64,000 nucleotides of DNA from Halosolutus gelatinilyticus (GCF_023028105.1 NZ_CP095491.1:3224001-3288000); one strand, 5' to 3'. Shown: positions 26,126-33,957, counted from the first letter of the stretch. Notes: generated by a model from the sequence alone, not told the origin. Numbers and translations are program-made.

Positions 26126-26378
26126 ATGCGCGTGTAGGGGCCGATCGCCAAAAGGCCCACCGCACCGCCGCACACAACCGCGGGTAGAGATGTCGGGGAA
26201 CGCCGTCGGTGACCCGACCGTCCCGGAATCGTACGATCGAACTGAACTGTTTCGACCGTTTCAGCCGAGATGATCGGTTTGGTTACCGTCACGGACGGTG
26301 ACACGCTGTGCAATAGGTGATTAACAGGTAGCATCTGCAAGCCACAGTCAGACCAAACGGACCGTACAACGAGGATAT

Positions 26379-27077
26379 ATGTCCCATCGAAGACTGGACA
26401 GACGGACGTTCGTTGCAGCAGCGGGTAGCGCAAGTGTGCTCGTTCTCGCTGGCTGTACCGACGGTGCAACCAATGGCGATGGCTCGGGAGGATCCGGCGA
26501 CGACGGGTCGGGTGACAACGAGAGTGACGGTAACGAGACGGGAGGCGGAACGGGTGACGAGACGTACACGCTCACGGTGACCGTCGAGACCGAAAACGGC
26601 GAGCCGGTCGAAGGTGCGACCGTTCGACTCATGGAAGCCAATGCGGCCGAGACGGGTGACGGTGGAGCCGGGAACGAAACCGACGCCGGCAACGAGACGG
26701 AGGGTGGAAACGAGACCGGAGACGGAATGGGCGGGAACGAAACCGAAGACGGAATGGGTGAGGGCGGAAACGAGACCGGAAACGAGACCGGAAACGAGAC
26801 CGGGAACGAGACCGGAAATGAGACCGGAGGCGGAGGCGCCGGCGCCGGCGAACTGACCGAAGAGGAAGACGAAACCGACCAGGAAGGCCAGGTCGAGTTC
26901 GACGACCTCGAGAACGGCGAATACACTGTCACCGCGGAACACGAAGAGGGAGAAGCGGAGGACAACGCCGAGATCGATGGCGGCGACGAGGAAGTCACCC
27001 TGACGCTCGGTGCCGGAGGGGCGGGCGGAACCGGCAACGAAACGGAGAACGAGACGGAGAACGCAACCGAGGTCTGA
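26379..27077 (+). CDS. Tat-exported lipoprotein with N-X-T sequon repeats
   Basis: The protein has 232 residues. The N-terminus has the Tat motif RRLDRRTFVAAAGSASVL and lipobox LAGC, so the mature protein should start with a lipid-modified Cys24-type residue on the outer face. A carboxypeptidase-regulatory-like beta domain begins YTLTVTVETENGEPVEGATV, is interrupted by about 60 residues, and resumes at QEGQVEFDDLENGEYTVTAE. The interrupting segment is mostly Gly-Asn-Glu-Thr repeats. Fourteen N-X-S/T sequons occur in total, so it could be heavily N-glycosylated. It is a single gene with unknown function. Confidence 0.8.
   Translation: MSHRRLDRRTFVAAAGSASVLVLAGCTDGATNGDGSGGSGDDGSGDNESDGNETGGGTGDETYTLTVTVETENGEPVEGATVRLMEANAAETGDGGAGNETDAGNETEGGNETGDGMGGNETEDGMGEGGNETGNETGNETGNETGNETGGGGAGAGELTEEEDETDQEGQVEFDDLENGEYTVTAEHEEGEAEDNAEIDGGDEEVTLTLGAGGAGGTGNETENETENATEV
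26766..26825 (+). repeat. Five tandem 12-bp repeats (GGAAACGAGACC) in the lipoprotein gene
   Basis: Five in-frame copies run head to tail, each encoding GNET. Copies one to three are identical, copy four begins GGG, and copy five has AATGAG for AACGAG. Four degenerate NET units precede them in the same gene. Such a run can expand or contract by replication slippage, changing the number of glycosylation sites. Confidence 0.9.
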
Positions 27078-27426
27078 GAACCGACGCTCCCCGCCGAGCG
27101 ACTGACCGAGCGCGATCGGTTCGCGCGCCGCGTCGAAACCCGACCTCCGAATCGGGGCCGCCGGTGCGACCCGATCGCCGTCTGGTCATGGTTTTGCGAG
27201 CTGCCGTCAGATTTTTCGAGCGATCGATCGAACCGTTCCGAACGCGGACAGGTCGTCGTTCGAGCGCGATTCGTGTCAATTGGCGAATTGTTTTCGGGAA
27301 AAAGTCGCACTTACGATCGAAACGTTACGCGCCGTATCGAGCGATCGGACGCCTTCGATTCCAATGCGCGACTAGCGATTTCGACGGGGGACGTTTTTTG
27401 CCTCGGCGGGACGAATGACCGCGCAT
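27078..27426. other. Intergenic region without recognised genes
   Basis: The region of 349 bases between the lipoprotein and the small 48-residue protein shows no convincing coding frame. The open frames seen here are Arg-rich and carry no family signature. An AT-richer part near 27280-27310 (GGCGAATTGTTTTCGGGAAA) may hold the downstream gene's promoter or the lipoprotein transcript end. Confidence 0.5.
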
Positions 27427-27573
27427 ATGCGCGACGAAGAAGAAATCCGCGAGCAGTACGAGTTCCTCACGGAGCACCTCGAGAGTGACGAGATGCGCCA
27501 CGACGGTGTCAGGGAGATGTTCACGTACTACAAGCGGGCGATCGGCTGGGTACTCGAAGAGGAACACATCTGA
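27427..27573 (+). CDS. Conserved small acidic protein, 48 residues
   Basis: From ATG 27427 the protein begins RDEEEIREQYEFLTEHLESD and ends FTYYKRAIGWVLEEEHI. It is almost entirely helical and acidic. I recall closely similar short proteins in many haloarchaea, without a known role. Codon use is typical and the C-terminal Trp/Glu ending is conserved in those. It lies 74 bases before the start of the hairpin-rich region. Confidence 0.7.
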   Translation: MRDEEEIREQYEFLTEHLESDEMRHDGVREMFTYYKRAIGWVLEEEHI

Positions 27574-27617
27574 GTACGTGTAAGGGAACGGGAATTATCC
27601 CCGGCGGTGTCGACACA

Positions 27618-27623
27618 TTTAAG
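27618..27623 (+). promoter_or_regulatory. TATA-like box before the hairpin region
   Basis: TTTAAG lies 24-29 bases before the first base of the first perfect hairpin at 27647. The spacing matches an archaeal promoter whose transcript would start at the base of that hairpin. There is no coding frame downstream. Confidence 0.45.
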
Positions 27624-27646
27624 TACTGTCAGCAAAATCTAACACG

Positions 27647-27831
27647 TGACGCTTCGCTTGGAGGGCCGAAGCGTCAGCGGGGACCAATTCAGGGCGGCAA
27701 GCGATCGCGTGACACTTTTCCCGTCACGCGATCTGCTTTCCTGTTTACTCTACTCGACACGGAGCGACGGCACCGATCGTTTCACCGGATTCTCTCCGGT
27801 TACGGACGATTCTCACCGTCGCCGTTTCCGT
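27647..27831 (+). ncRNA. Candidate structured RNA with three long hairpins
   Basis: Three strong stems follow one another in a gene-free region. H1 is GACGCTTCG/CGAAGCGTC (27648-27656/27667-27675), nine pairs plus a closing T-A. H2 is AAGC plus GATCGCGTGAC pairing with GTCACGCGATC plus GCTT (27699-27738), 15 pairs with one bulged T. H3 is nested: ACGGA/TCCGT, GCGACGG/CCGTCGC, ATCGT/ACGAT and ACCGGA/TCCGGT (27759-27831), 23 pairs. A TATA-like box precedes H1 and a T-rich stretch follows H2. It matches no RNA family I know. The DNA could instead be a decayed mobile element. Strand is assumed from the promoter. Confidence 0.5.
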
Positions 27832-27965
27832 TGATAAGTATCCAAAGAGGTATTCTCTGTACTGTAAACATGAATCTGGGGTTATGTATATGCGCGCGTC
27901 GTATCCGTCACTGACGTTATCATTTGAAAGCGGTCGAAACGACTCTCCCGCGATAGTAATAGCCC

Positions 27966-27981
27966 TGTTTCGATCGAAACA
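27966..27981. promoter_or_regulatory. 16-bp palindrome upstream of the PadR gene, possible operator
   Basis: TGTTTCGATCGAAACA is a perfect 16-base palindrome ending 11 bases before the TATA-like box. A related TCGAAAC half-site lies near 27934. PadR-family dimers bind such sites and often repress their own gene. Confidence 0.5.
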
Positions 27982-27992
27982 ACCCGATAGCC

Positions 27993-28003
27993 TTATTAAA
28001 ATT
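27993..28003 (+). promoter_or_regulatory. TATA box of the PadR-family gene
   Basis: TTATTAAAATT lies 30-40 bases before the ATG at 28033. A GGTGG element at 28019-28023 just before the start could act as a Shine-Dalgarno site, as the transcript has a short leader. Confidence 0.6.
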
Positions 28004-28032
28004 CGACAGTAAGTTCAGGTGGTACTTTCCCA

Positions 28033-28308
28033 ATGTACGACCTGACAGGATTCCAGCGTGACTTGCTCTACGTCATCGCTGGCGAGGAGGAGCCCCACGG
28101 ACTGGCGATCAAAGAAGAACTCGAGCAGTACTACGAGAAGGAGATTCACCACGGTCGACTGTACCCGAACCTCGACACCCTCGTCGACAAGGGACTGGTC
28201 GAGAAGGGACGACGCGACCGCCGGACGAACTTCTACACCCTCACTCGGCGCGGTCGCCGAGAACTCGAAGCACGCAGGGAGTGGGAGTCCCAGTACGTCG
28301 ACCTGTAA
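28033..28308 (+). CDS. PadR-family transcriptional regulator
   Basis: The protein has 91 residues. The winged-helix PadR core is clear: DLTGFQRDLLYVIAGEEEPH, GLAIKEELEQYYEKEIHHGR, LYPNLDTLVDKGLVEKGRRD and RTNFYTLTRRGRRELEARRE. It has no effector domain beyond the DNA-binding domain, as is typical of short haloarchaeal members. It probably binds DNA as a dimer. A palindrome lies just upstream of the TATA box, so autoregulation is likely. The ligand and target genes are unknown. Confidence 0.88.
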   Translation: MYDLTGFQRDLLYVIAGEEEPHGLAIKEELEQYYEKEIHHGRLYPNLDTLVDKGLVEKGRRDRRTNFYTLTRRGRRELEARREWESQYVDL

Positions 28309-28711
28309 GGCGCGGTCGCGTCGCGATCGATTATCACGCCGGTGGGCCGGTAGCCGGACTCCTCGTGAGCGTCGCTACCTGGGTGTGCTTCGAGACGCTA
28401 CGGCGACTCGACGTCGCTATTGCTGTTCCGTTTCTCCCTATCGTCCCCGCCGTCGGCTGAAGCGCCGAATCGCGCGATCGTCGAGGAGACCGTCGCGGGT
28501 GCGCCGTGGGTTCTCGGACTCGGACGATCGACTCCGAGTGCGAGTTCCGTCCGCGGAAGCGGCGATCGGAGTCGGCGTCGGTGGATCGCCGATAGTCTCT
28601 CGCGCCGATGAGCCGCCGCCTCGCCGTCGCGGTGCGCACCGTCGCGATGGTCGCGACGAAGCGGAACTTGCAAGCTAGCCGGCTATCGGTTCAGCGCGAC
28701 TCCGAGCCGGT
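28309..28711. other. Intergenic region, possible decayed coding remnant
   Basis: A plus-strand frame ending at about 28460 reads AGGPVAGLLVSVATWVCFET then LRRLDVAIAVPFLPIVPAVG and stops. It looks like a two-helix membrane fragment but has no upstream start with good context. The remaining bases to 28711 show no recognisable protein. I treat this as a possible remnant rather than a gene. Confidence 0.35.
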
Positions 28712-29851
28712 ATGTCCGCCGAGAGCCACGGTGCGGTACAGTTCGCGAAGGGAGTCGTGAGCGGAATTCGAGAGAAGAACGTACCGTTCATGGCCGCCAG
28801 CATCGCCTATCAGGCGTTCATTTCGCTGATTCCGATGCTCGTTCTCGTGTTCTTCCTCGTCACGGTCGTCGGCGACGAGGGCTTGGCCACCCAGGTCACC
28901 GCCGCGACCGAGGGGTTTCTCCCCGAGAGCGGGCAACTCCTGCTCGAGAGCGCGATCGAGGACTCGCCGGCGACCGCCGGGTCGTCGATCATCGGCCTGG
29001 TCGTGGTCCTGTGGGGATCGCTGAAGATCTTCCGCGGGCTCGACACCGCGTTCTCGGAGATCTATAACTCGGCGACCGAGAACTCGTTCGTCGAACAGCT
29101 TACGGATGCGATCGTCGCGCTCGGCGCGATCGGGCTGGCGCTGCTCGCCGCGGGCGCGGCGAGCGTCGTGTTCGCCTTCTTCCCCGACAGCCTCTTTATC
29201 GGACTGCTGAATCCGATTCTGCTCGTCGTCGGCCTCACCGTCGCCTTCCTGCCGATGTACTACCTCTTTCCCGACGTCGACGTGTCGATCCGGGACGTGG
29301 TGCCGGGCGTCGTCGTCGCGGCGATCGGCTGGGCGATCCTCCAGTCGCTGTTCCAAGTGTACGTGGCGATCGCGAGCGGCTCCGAATCCGCGGGTCCGGT
29401 CGGCGCGATCCTGCTGGTGCTCACGTGGCTGTACTTCGGGGGCCTGGTCCTGCTCACCGGCGCGGTCGTCAACGCGACCTACACCGGTCACATCGATCGC
29501 GACGACGCGGTCACCGGGAGCGCGACCGGCGTGGGGGACTCGTCCGAACGGGGCGCTCTCCCGACCTCGGTCAAACGGGAGCGCGACCGACTCGCCGAGC
29601 GAGCGTCGGCGCTCGCTCGCGAACGAGACAAACTCCAGCAGGATCTGGCGGTCCAGCGGGAGCGTCGATACGAACTCGAAGACCGCGTCGATCGCCTCGA
29701 ACGGCGGACCAGGGAACTCGAACGCGAGAACGAGGCGCTCCGGGATCAGGTCGAATCCCGCCGCAAACCCCCGTGGAATCGGGCGCTTCGGAGGCTCCTG
29801 GCGCGGGTCGACCGCCTGCGGGTCGGAACGGTCCAGAGTCGGAGCGAGTAA
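28712..29851 (+). CDS. YihY/BrkB-family membrane protein with C-terminal coiled coil
   Basis: The protein has 379 residues. The YihY/UPF0761 core has about six membrane helices between residues 20 and 265: AASIAYQAFISLIPMLVLVF, GLVVVLWGSLKIFRGLDTAF, LLAAGAASVVFAFFPD, GLTVAFLPMYYLFPDVDVSI and LLVLTWLYFGGLVLLTGAVV. After about 285 it continues as a charged coiled coil (RERDRLAERASALARERDKL, ELEDRVDRLERRTRELEREN). The coiled coil is an addition to the family core and may mediate self-association. Substrate is unknown; YihY proteins are sometimes called BrkB virulence factors, which has no bearing here. Confidence 0.88.
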   Translation: MSAESHGAVQFAKGVVSGIREKNVPFMAASIAYQAFISLIPMLVLVFFLVTVVGDEGLATQVTAATEGFLPESGQLLLESAIEDSPATAGSSIIGLVVVLWGSLKIFRGLDTAFSEIYNSATENSFVEQLTDAIVALGAIGLALLAAGAASVVFAFFPDSLFIGLLNPILLVVGLTVAFLPMYYLFPDVDVSIRDVVPGVVVAAIGWAILQSLFQVYVAIASGSESAGPVGAILLVLTWLYFGGLVLLTGAVVNATYTGHIDRDDAVTGSATGVGDSSERGALPTSVKRERDRLAERASALARERDKLQQDLAVQRERRYELEDRVDRLERRTRELERENEALRDQVESRRKPPWNRALRRLLARVDRLRVGTVQSRSE

Positions 29852-29913
29852 GCCGGCGACGACCCGGCCGGAGAGGCGGGACACATTAGTACGTCGGCGT
29901 TCCAGCACAAGCC

Positions 29914-30324
29914 GTGTCGCATCCGGTACGGGACGCGCGCCGTCGGATTCAGGAGGAACACGCCGCGATCGTCGACGCGATCGATCGCTGCGCGGATCAG
30001 GTCGCGGCACCGTGGGATACCTCGCGGACGACCGACTCCGAGCGGGTGGTCCGATCGCTTCGGGCGGGCCTCGAATCGAGCGGCGCCCTCGAGCGGCTGC
30101 CGATCGTGCTCGCGGATGCGGTCGCCGCGGCGGGCGCCGAGCTCCCGGCACCCCCCGTCTCGGCGCCGCCGTACGTCGTCGTCACGAGTCGCGGGCCCGT
30201 CCTCCGGGCGACGATCGGCGCCGGGCGGCTGGTGATCAGGTTCGACGTCTTCGACGTCGTCCGCGATCCGGGACCGGCTTACCGGCGGCGCAACGGCGTC
30301 AAAATCGAGGTCTCACTCGAGTAG
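29914..30324 (+). CDS. Hypothetical haloarchaeal protein (DUF7988-like)
   Basis: The protein has 136 residues with a GTG start at 29914. A helical N-terminal part (DARRRIQEEHAAIVDAIDRC) is followed by SLRAGLESSGALERLPIVLA and a beta-rich C-terminal part, PYVVVTSRGPVLRATIGAGR then LVIRFDVFDVVRDPGPAYRR. The C-terminal half recurs in haloarchaeal proteins of unknown function. No signal peptide is visible. It starts 62 bases after YihY and may belong to the same transcription unit. Confidence 0.6.
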   Translation: MSHPVRDARRRIQEEHAAIVDAIDRCADQVAAPWDTSRTTDSERVVRSLRAGLESSGALERLPIVLADAVAAAGAELPAPPVSAPPYVVVTSRGPVLRATIGAGRLVIRFDVFDVVRDPGPAYRRRNGVKIEVSLE

Positions 30325-30401
30325 TCGGATGCGATCGACCCGTCACGTCCGGAACCGGTCATCAGTACGATTTTTCTCCGCGGAGCGAACAGTGGGTGAC
30401 G

Positions 30402-30878
30402 ATGCATCCGCGCGCAGCCACTTTCGCCGAGCGAGCACGGGAGTGCTACGGGTTCGACCCCGCCGTCGAGGAGTTTCCCGAAGGAACGAAGACCGCGGCC
30501 GACGCCGCCGCGGCGGTCGGCTGTGACGTCGCCCAGATCGCCAGTTCGCTGGCGTTCGACGTCGACGGGACCCTCGTCGTCTCGGTCACGAGCGGGGCGA
30601 ACCGCGTGAGCGAAGCCGCGCTCGCCGAGGCGTTCGACGCCCGGGCCGACGCGGTCTCGATGGCCGACGCCGATCGGATCAAGGAGACGCTGGGATGGTC
30701 GATCGGGGGCGTCCCGCCCTTCTGTCACGACGAGTCGGTTCCGATCGTGATGGACGAGACCCTCCTCGGCCACGAGACCGTCTGGGCGGCCGCCGGGACG
30801 CCGGAAGCCGTCTTCCCGATCGTCCCAGACGAACTTCGGCGGTACGCCAACGCGCGTCCGGCGCCGGTCACCGAGTGA
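30402..30878 (+). CDS. YbaK/EbsC-type aminoacyl-tRNA deacylase
   Basis: The protein has 158 residues from ATG 30402. The YbaK/prolyl-tRNA-editing fold is clear: TAADAAAAVGCDVAQIASSL with the conserved Lys at TKTAADAAAA, AFDVDGTLVVSVTSGANRVS, and GWSIGGVPPFCHDESVPIVM with the GGVPP loop. Such proteins hydrolyse mischarged Cys- or Ala-tRNAs or related misacylated species. Length is normal. It follows the DUF7988-like gene on the same strand. The exact specificity cannot be read from sequence. Confidence 0.9.
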   Translation: MHPRAATFAERARECYGFDPAVEEFPEGTKTAADAAAAVGCDVAQIASSLAFDVDGTLVVSVTSGANRVSEAALAEAFDARADAVSMADADRIKETLGWSIGGVPPFCHDESVPIVMDETLLGHETVWAAAGTPEAVFPIVPDELRRYANARPAPVTE

Positions 30879-30931
30879 CCCGCTCGCCGTTCGAGTCGCG
30901 GCGAGCGGTTCGGGGTCCGCGATCGGACGGT

Positions 30932-30972
30932 GTTAACAACGACACCCTGTCACTGCGCCAGTTGTTGTTAAC
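30932..30972. promoter_or_regulatory. Inverted repeat before the zinc-type ABC operon
   Basis: GTTAACAAC (30932-30940) and GTTGTTAAC (30964-30972) are exact reverse complements separated by 23 bases, about three helical turns from centre to centre. Each contains the palindrome GTTAAC. An AT-rich promoter (GAGTTAATAATAATATC and ATAATAACTCTTTT) follows before the ATG at 31056. The arrangement suits a metal-dependent repressor of the DtxR or Zur type. Confidence 0.5.
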
Positions 30973-31055
30973 CGAAGGCGCCTTGGCAGACACGAGTTAA
31001 TAATAATATCGAATAAGATAATAACTCTTTTAGCCAGTGGCTCGTATGGACGAGT

Positions 31056-32093
31056 ATGAAGCTGACACGACGATCGGTGCTACAGGGCAGTGCGGGGGCG
31101 CTCGCGGCGGGCAGCCTCGCGGGCTGTCTCGACGACGTTGCGAGCGGGGCGGACGGCGTCGAGACCGGGTACGCCGCCTTCTTCTCGCTGTGGGACTGGA
31201 CCCGGGAGGTGGCCGGGGACGAAGCCGACTTCGAGAACCCGGTTCCGATCGGCGAGATGGGCCACGGCTGGGAACCCGAGGGGGACCTCGTTCGAGATAT
31301 CGCCTCGAACGACGCGTTCGTCTATCTCGATACGCCCGAGTTCTCCTGGGCGCAGGACGCGGCGGAGACGCTCGAGGCCGACTACGATACCGTCGCCGTG
31401 ATCGACGTTCTCGCGGGGCTCGAGGGCGAACTGCTCGCCTGGAATCACGACGGCGCGGGCGAGCGCGACGAGCACGGGGAAGGCGGCCATGGCGATCACA
31501 ATCACGAGCACGACGAGGGGGGCGAACACGATCACGGGAACATCGATCCGCACGTCTGGGTCGATCCGGTGCTCGCACAGGACCTCGTGACCAATATCGC
31601 CGACGGTCTCGCCGACGCCGATTCGGACGCCGCCGACGCGTTTGCGGACAACGCCGCTACCTACAACGATCGACTCGCCGGGATCGACGAGGAGTTCAGC
31701 ACGCTGATCGACGACGCCGATCGCGACGTGGGCGTCCTCGCGGGCCACAACTCCTACCAGTACCTCCAGGTCCGCTACGGGTTCGAACTTCACTCGCCGA
31801 TCGGCGTCTCGCCCCAGGACGAGCCGAGCCACGACGAGATCTCCGGCACGATCGAGCTCATCGAGCAGGAGGGGATCGACACGATCCTCTACGATCGGTT
31901 CGCGGCGCCCGGCGAGGGCGATCTGCCGCCGCTCGCGGCGACGCTCGTCGAGGACAGCGCGGCGACCGACGCCGTCCCGGTCACGCCGATCGAGGGGACG
32001 CTCCGGAAGTGGGCCGACCAGGGGTGGGGATACGTCGAGCAAATGCAAGAGATAAATCTCCCCGCGTTCAGAGACGCACTTGGAGCACAGTGA
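31056..32093 (+). CDS. Zinc ABC transporter substrate-binding lipoprotein
   Basis: The protein has 345 residues. A Tat-type leader (KLTRRSVLQGSAGALAAG) ends in lipobox LAGC. The mature protein has the cluster A-1 metal-binding fold with a helix backbone. Between residues about 135 and 175 a His/Asp/Glu-rich loop appears (HGEGGHGDHNHEHDEGGEHD), followed by GNIDPHVWVDPVLAQDLVTN. Such loops are typical of zinc-specific ZnuA-type binding proteins. It should capture Zn(II), or less likely Mn(II), outside the cell and hand it to the permease. The operon continues with the ATPase and permease. Confidence 0.88.
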   Translation: MKLTRRSVLQGSAGALAAGSLAGCLDDVASGADGVETGYAAFFSLWDWTREVAGDEADFENPVPIGEMGHGWEPEGDLVRDIASNDAFVYLDTPEFSWAQDAAETLEADYDTVAVIDVLAGLEGELLAWNHDGAGERDEHGEGGHGDHNHEHDEGGEHDHGNIDPHVWVDPVLAQDLVTNIADGLADADSDAADAFADNAATYNDRLAGIDEEFSTLIDDADRDVGVLAGHNSYQYLQVRYGFELHSPIGVSPQDEPSHDEISGTIELIEQEGIDTILYDRFAAPGEGDLPPLAATLVEDSAATDAVPVTPIEGTLRKWADQGWGYVEQMQEINLPAFRDALGAQ

Positions 32094-32830
32094 CTTCCGT
32101 CGTCTCACTCGAAAACGTGACGTTCGCCTACAGCGACCAGCCGGCCGTACGAGACGTCTCGCTGACCGTCGAGGAGGGTGACTTCCTCGGGCTGATCGGC
32201 CCTAACGGCTCGGGGAAGACGACCCTCCTGCACCTCATGCTCGGCCTCCGCAGCCCCGACGAGGGCTCGATCGAACTGTTCGGCCGGCCCGTCGACGAGT
32301 TCGACGCGGGCGAGCGCATCGGCTACGTCTCCCAGCAGGCGACGAACCGGGGCGGAACGATGCCCGTCACCGTCCGCGAGGCGGTGACGATGGGCCGGTT
32401 CGCCCACGCGGGGCTGTCGCGGCTGACCGACGACGATCGCGAGGTCGTCGACGAGGCGCTCGAGACGGTGAACATCGCCGAGCTGGCCGATCGGCGGATC
32501 ACCGACCTCTCGGGCGGACAGCGCCAACGCGTGTACATTGCCCGGGCGCTCGCCTCCGAGGCCGACCTGCTCGCGCTCGACGAGCCGACGGTCGGCGTCG
32601 ACGCCGAGTCTCGGGACGCGTTCTACCGGCTGCTCGACTCGCTCAACGCGTCCGGGATCACGATCATCCTGATCGAACACGACATCGGCGTCGTCACCGA
32701 TCGCGCCGATCGGATCGCCTGCATCAACACGGAACTGTACCACCACGGCGACACCGAGTCGTTCGTCGACAGCGACGCGCTCGCCGAAGCGTACGGCTCG
32801 ACCGGACAGGTCGTCCACCACCACCACTAA
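32090..32830 (+). CDS. Zinc ABC transporter ATP-binding protein
   Basis: The protein has 246 residues with a GTG start that overlaps the binding-protein stop by four bases (GTGA). All ABC motifs are present: Walker A GPNGSGKTTLLH at about residue 37, Q-loop in GYVSQQAT, signature DLSGGQRQRV, Walker B LLALDEPT and the H-loop EHDIGVV. The C-terminus ends in a His-rich VVHHHH that could bind metal. It energises uptake of the ion captured by the upstream lipoprotein. The permease start codon overlaps its stop by one base. Confidence 0.93.
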   Translation: MTSVVSLENVTFAYSDQPAVRDVSLTVEEGDFLGLIGPNGSGKTTLLHLMLGLRSPDEGSIELFGRPVDEFDAGERIGYVSQQATNRGGTMPVTVREAVTMGRFAHAGLSRLTDDDREVVDEALETVNIAELADRRITDLSGGQRQRVYIARALASEADLLALDEPTVGVDAESRDAFYRLLDSLNASGITIILIEHDIGVVTDRADRIACINTELYHHGDTESFVDSDALAEAYGSTGQVVHHHH

Positions 32831-33861
32831 TGACTTCGACGGCCGCACTCTCCGGATCCACGAGATACCGACTCGAACTCGCCGGCGTCGCGCTCACTGG
32901 GCTGCTGGCAGTCGCGATGGCCGCGCTGCTCGTCGTCGACTGGCTGCGGGCGTACCCGCTCGTCGCGCCGGTCTACGAGCAGCTCCGGTTAGCCGGCTGG
33001 CTGCTCGACGACGTCCTCGGGACGAACGTCTTCTACCACCCGTTCATGTGGCGATCGTTCGCGACCGGCGTCTTCGTCGGCGTCGTCGCCCCGCTGGTCG
33101 GCACCTACCTCGTCCACCGCGAGATGGCGTTGATCGGCGAGACGCTCGCCCACACGGCGTTCGCCGGCGTCGCGATCGGCCTCCTGTTCAGCGCGACGAC
33201 CAGCTGGAGCGGGTCGCTATTGCTCGTTGCTCTCGTCGTCGGCGTCCTCGGCGCGCTCGGCGTCCAGTGGCTGGCCGAACGAACTGACACCTACGGCGAC
33301 GTCCCGATCGCGATCATGCTCACCGGGAGCTTCGCCGTGGGCACGCTCATCATCAGCTACGGCCGGGGCCTGACGGGGATCAGCATCGACAACTTCCTGT
33401 TCGGGAACCTCTCGATCGTCACCCCCTCCGGCGCCCGGATGATGGCCGTTCTCAGCCTCATCGTCGTCGTCGCGGTGCTGGCAACCTACAAGCAACTGCT
33501 CTTCATCACGTTCGACGAGCAGGCCGCCCGCGTCGCCCGACTCAACGTGACGTGGTACAACACCCTCCTGGTCGTGATGACGGCCATCGTCGTCGTCGGC
33601 GCGATGCAGATCCTCGGCGTCATCCTCGTCGCCGCAATGCTCGTCGTGCCCGTCGCGGCCGCGACGCAGGTCTCGAACAGCTTCCGCGAGACGCTGTACC
33701 TCTCGATCCTGTTCGGCCAGCTCTCGATCGTCGGCGGCTTCGCGTTCTCGATCTCACAGAGCCTCCCCGCCGGCGGCTCGATCGTCGTCGTCGCGATCGC
33801 GATCTACCTGCTCGCCGTCCTCGCATCCGGCCGATCGGCGACGGCGCTGTCGATGCACTGA
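32830..33861 (+). CDS. Zinc ABC transporter permease (ABC-3 family)
   Basis: The protein has 343 residues. The first 30 residues carry an extra helix, then a typical ABC-3 permease follows with about eight to nine membrane helices: MWRSFATGVFVGVVAPLVGT, ETLAHTAFAGVAIGLLFSAT, GDVPIAIMLTGSFAVGTLII, and ALSLIVVVAVLATYK-like elements with AMQILGVILVAAMLVVPVAA. GETLAHTAFAG matches the conserved cytoplasmic EAA-like loop. It is the last gene of the importer operon. The N-terminal extension is longer than the family norm. Confidence 0.9.
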   Translation: MTSTAALSGSTRYRLELAGVALTGLLAVAMAALLVVDWLRAYPLVAPVYEQLRLAGWLLDDVLGTNVFYHPFMWRSFATGVFVGVVAPLVGTYLVHREMALIGETLAHTAFAGVAIGLLFSATTSWSGSLLLVALVVGVLGALGVQWLAERTDTYGDVPIAIMLTGSFAVGTLIISYGRGLTGISIDNFLFGNLSIVTPSGARMMAVLSLIVVVAVLATYKQLLFITFDEQAARVARLNVTWYNTLLVVMTAIVVVGAMQILGVILVAAMLVVPVAAATQVSNSFRETLYLSILFGQLSIVGGFAFSISQSLPAGGSIVVVAIAIYLLAVLASGRSATALSMH

Positions 33862-33957
33862 TCGGCCGACGCCGTCCGGACGACGTTCCGTTCCGGTATC
33901 ACCGCCTTCTGGGAGTAAGCTATACGCTTAACCGGAGCCTCCGACAAGGTTCACTCG

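Noticed and set aside
26766-26825. Could the 12-bp tandem repeats be a CRISPR array?
   Set aside because: The repeats are contiguous with no spacers and are in frame within a gene.
26348-27310. Long open frame on the minus strand across the sequon-rich lipoprotein gene
   Set aside because: It is the mirror of the plus-strand repeats (Ser-Phe-Pro-Val runs) and has no family similarity. The lipoprotein has a Tat leader and lipobox on the plus strand.
27164-27418. An 84-residue Arg-rich plus-strand frame after the lipoprotein
   Set aside because: Composition is unlike the acidic proteome, and there is no similarity to any family I know.
28691-30151. 486-residue open frame antisense to the YihY gene
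   Set aside because: It is Arg-rich and unrelated to known proteins, while the plus strand shows clear membrane helices and a coiled coil.
31037-32089. Long Arg-rich frame running into the ABC ATPase gene
   Set aside because: The upstream part overlaps the substrate-binding gene in another frame. A GTG at 32090 with a GTGA overlap is the natural ATPase start.
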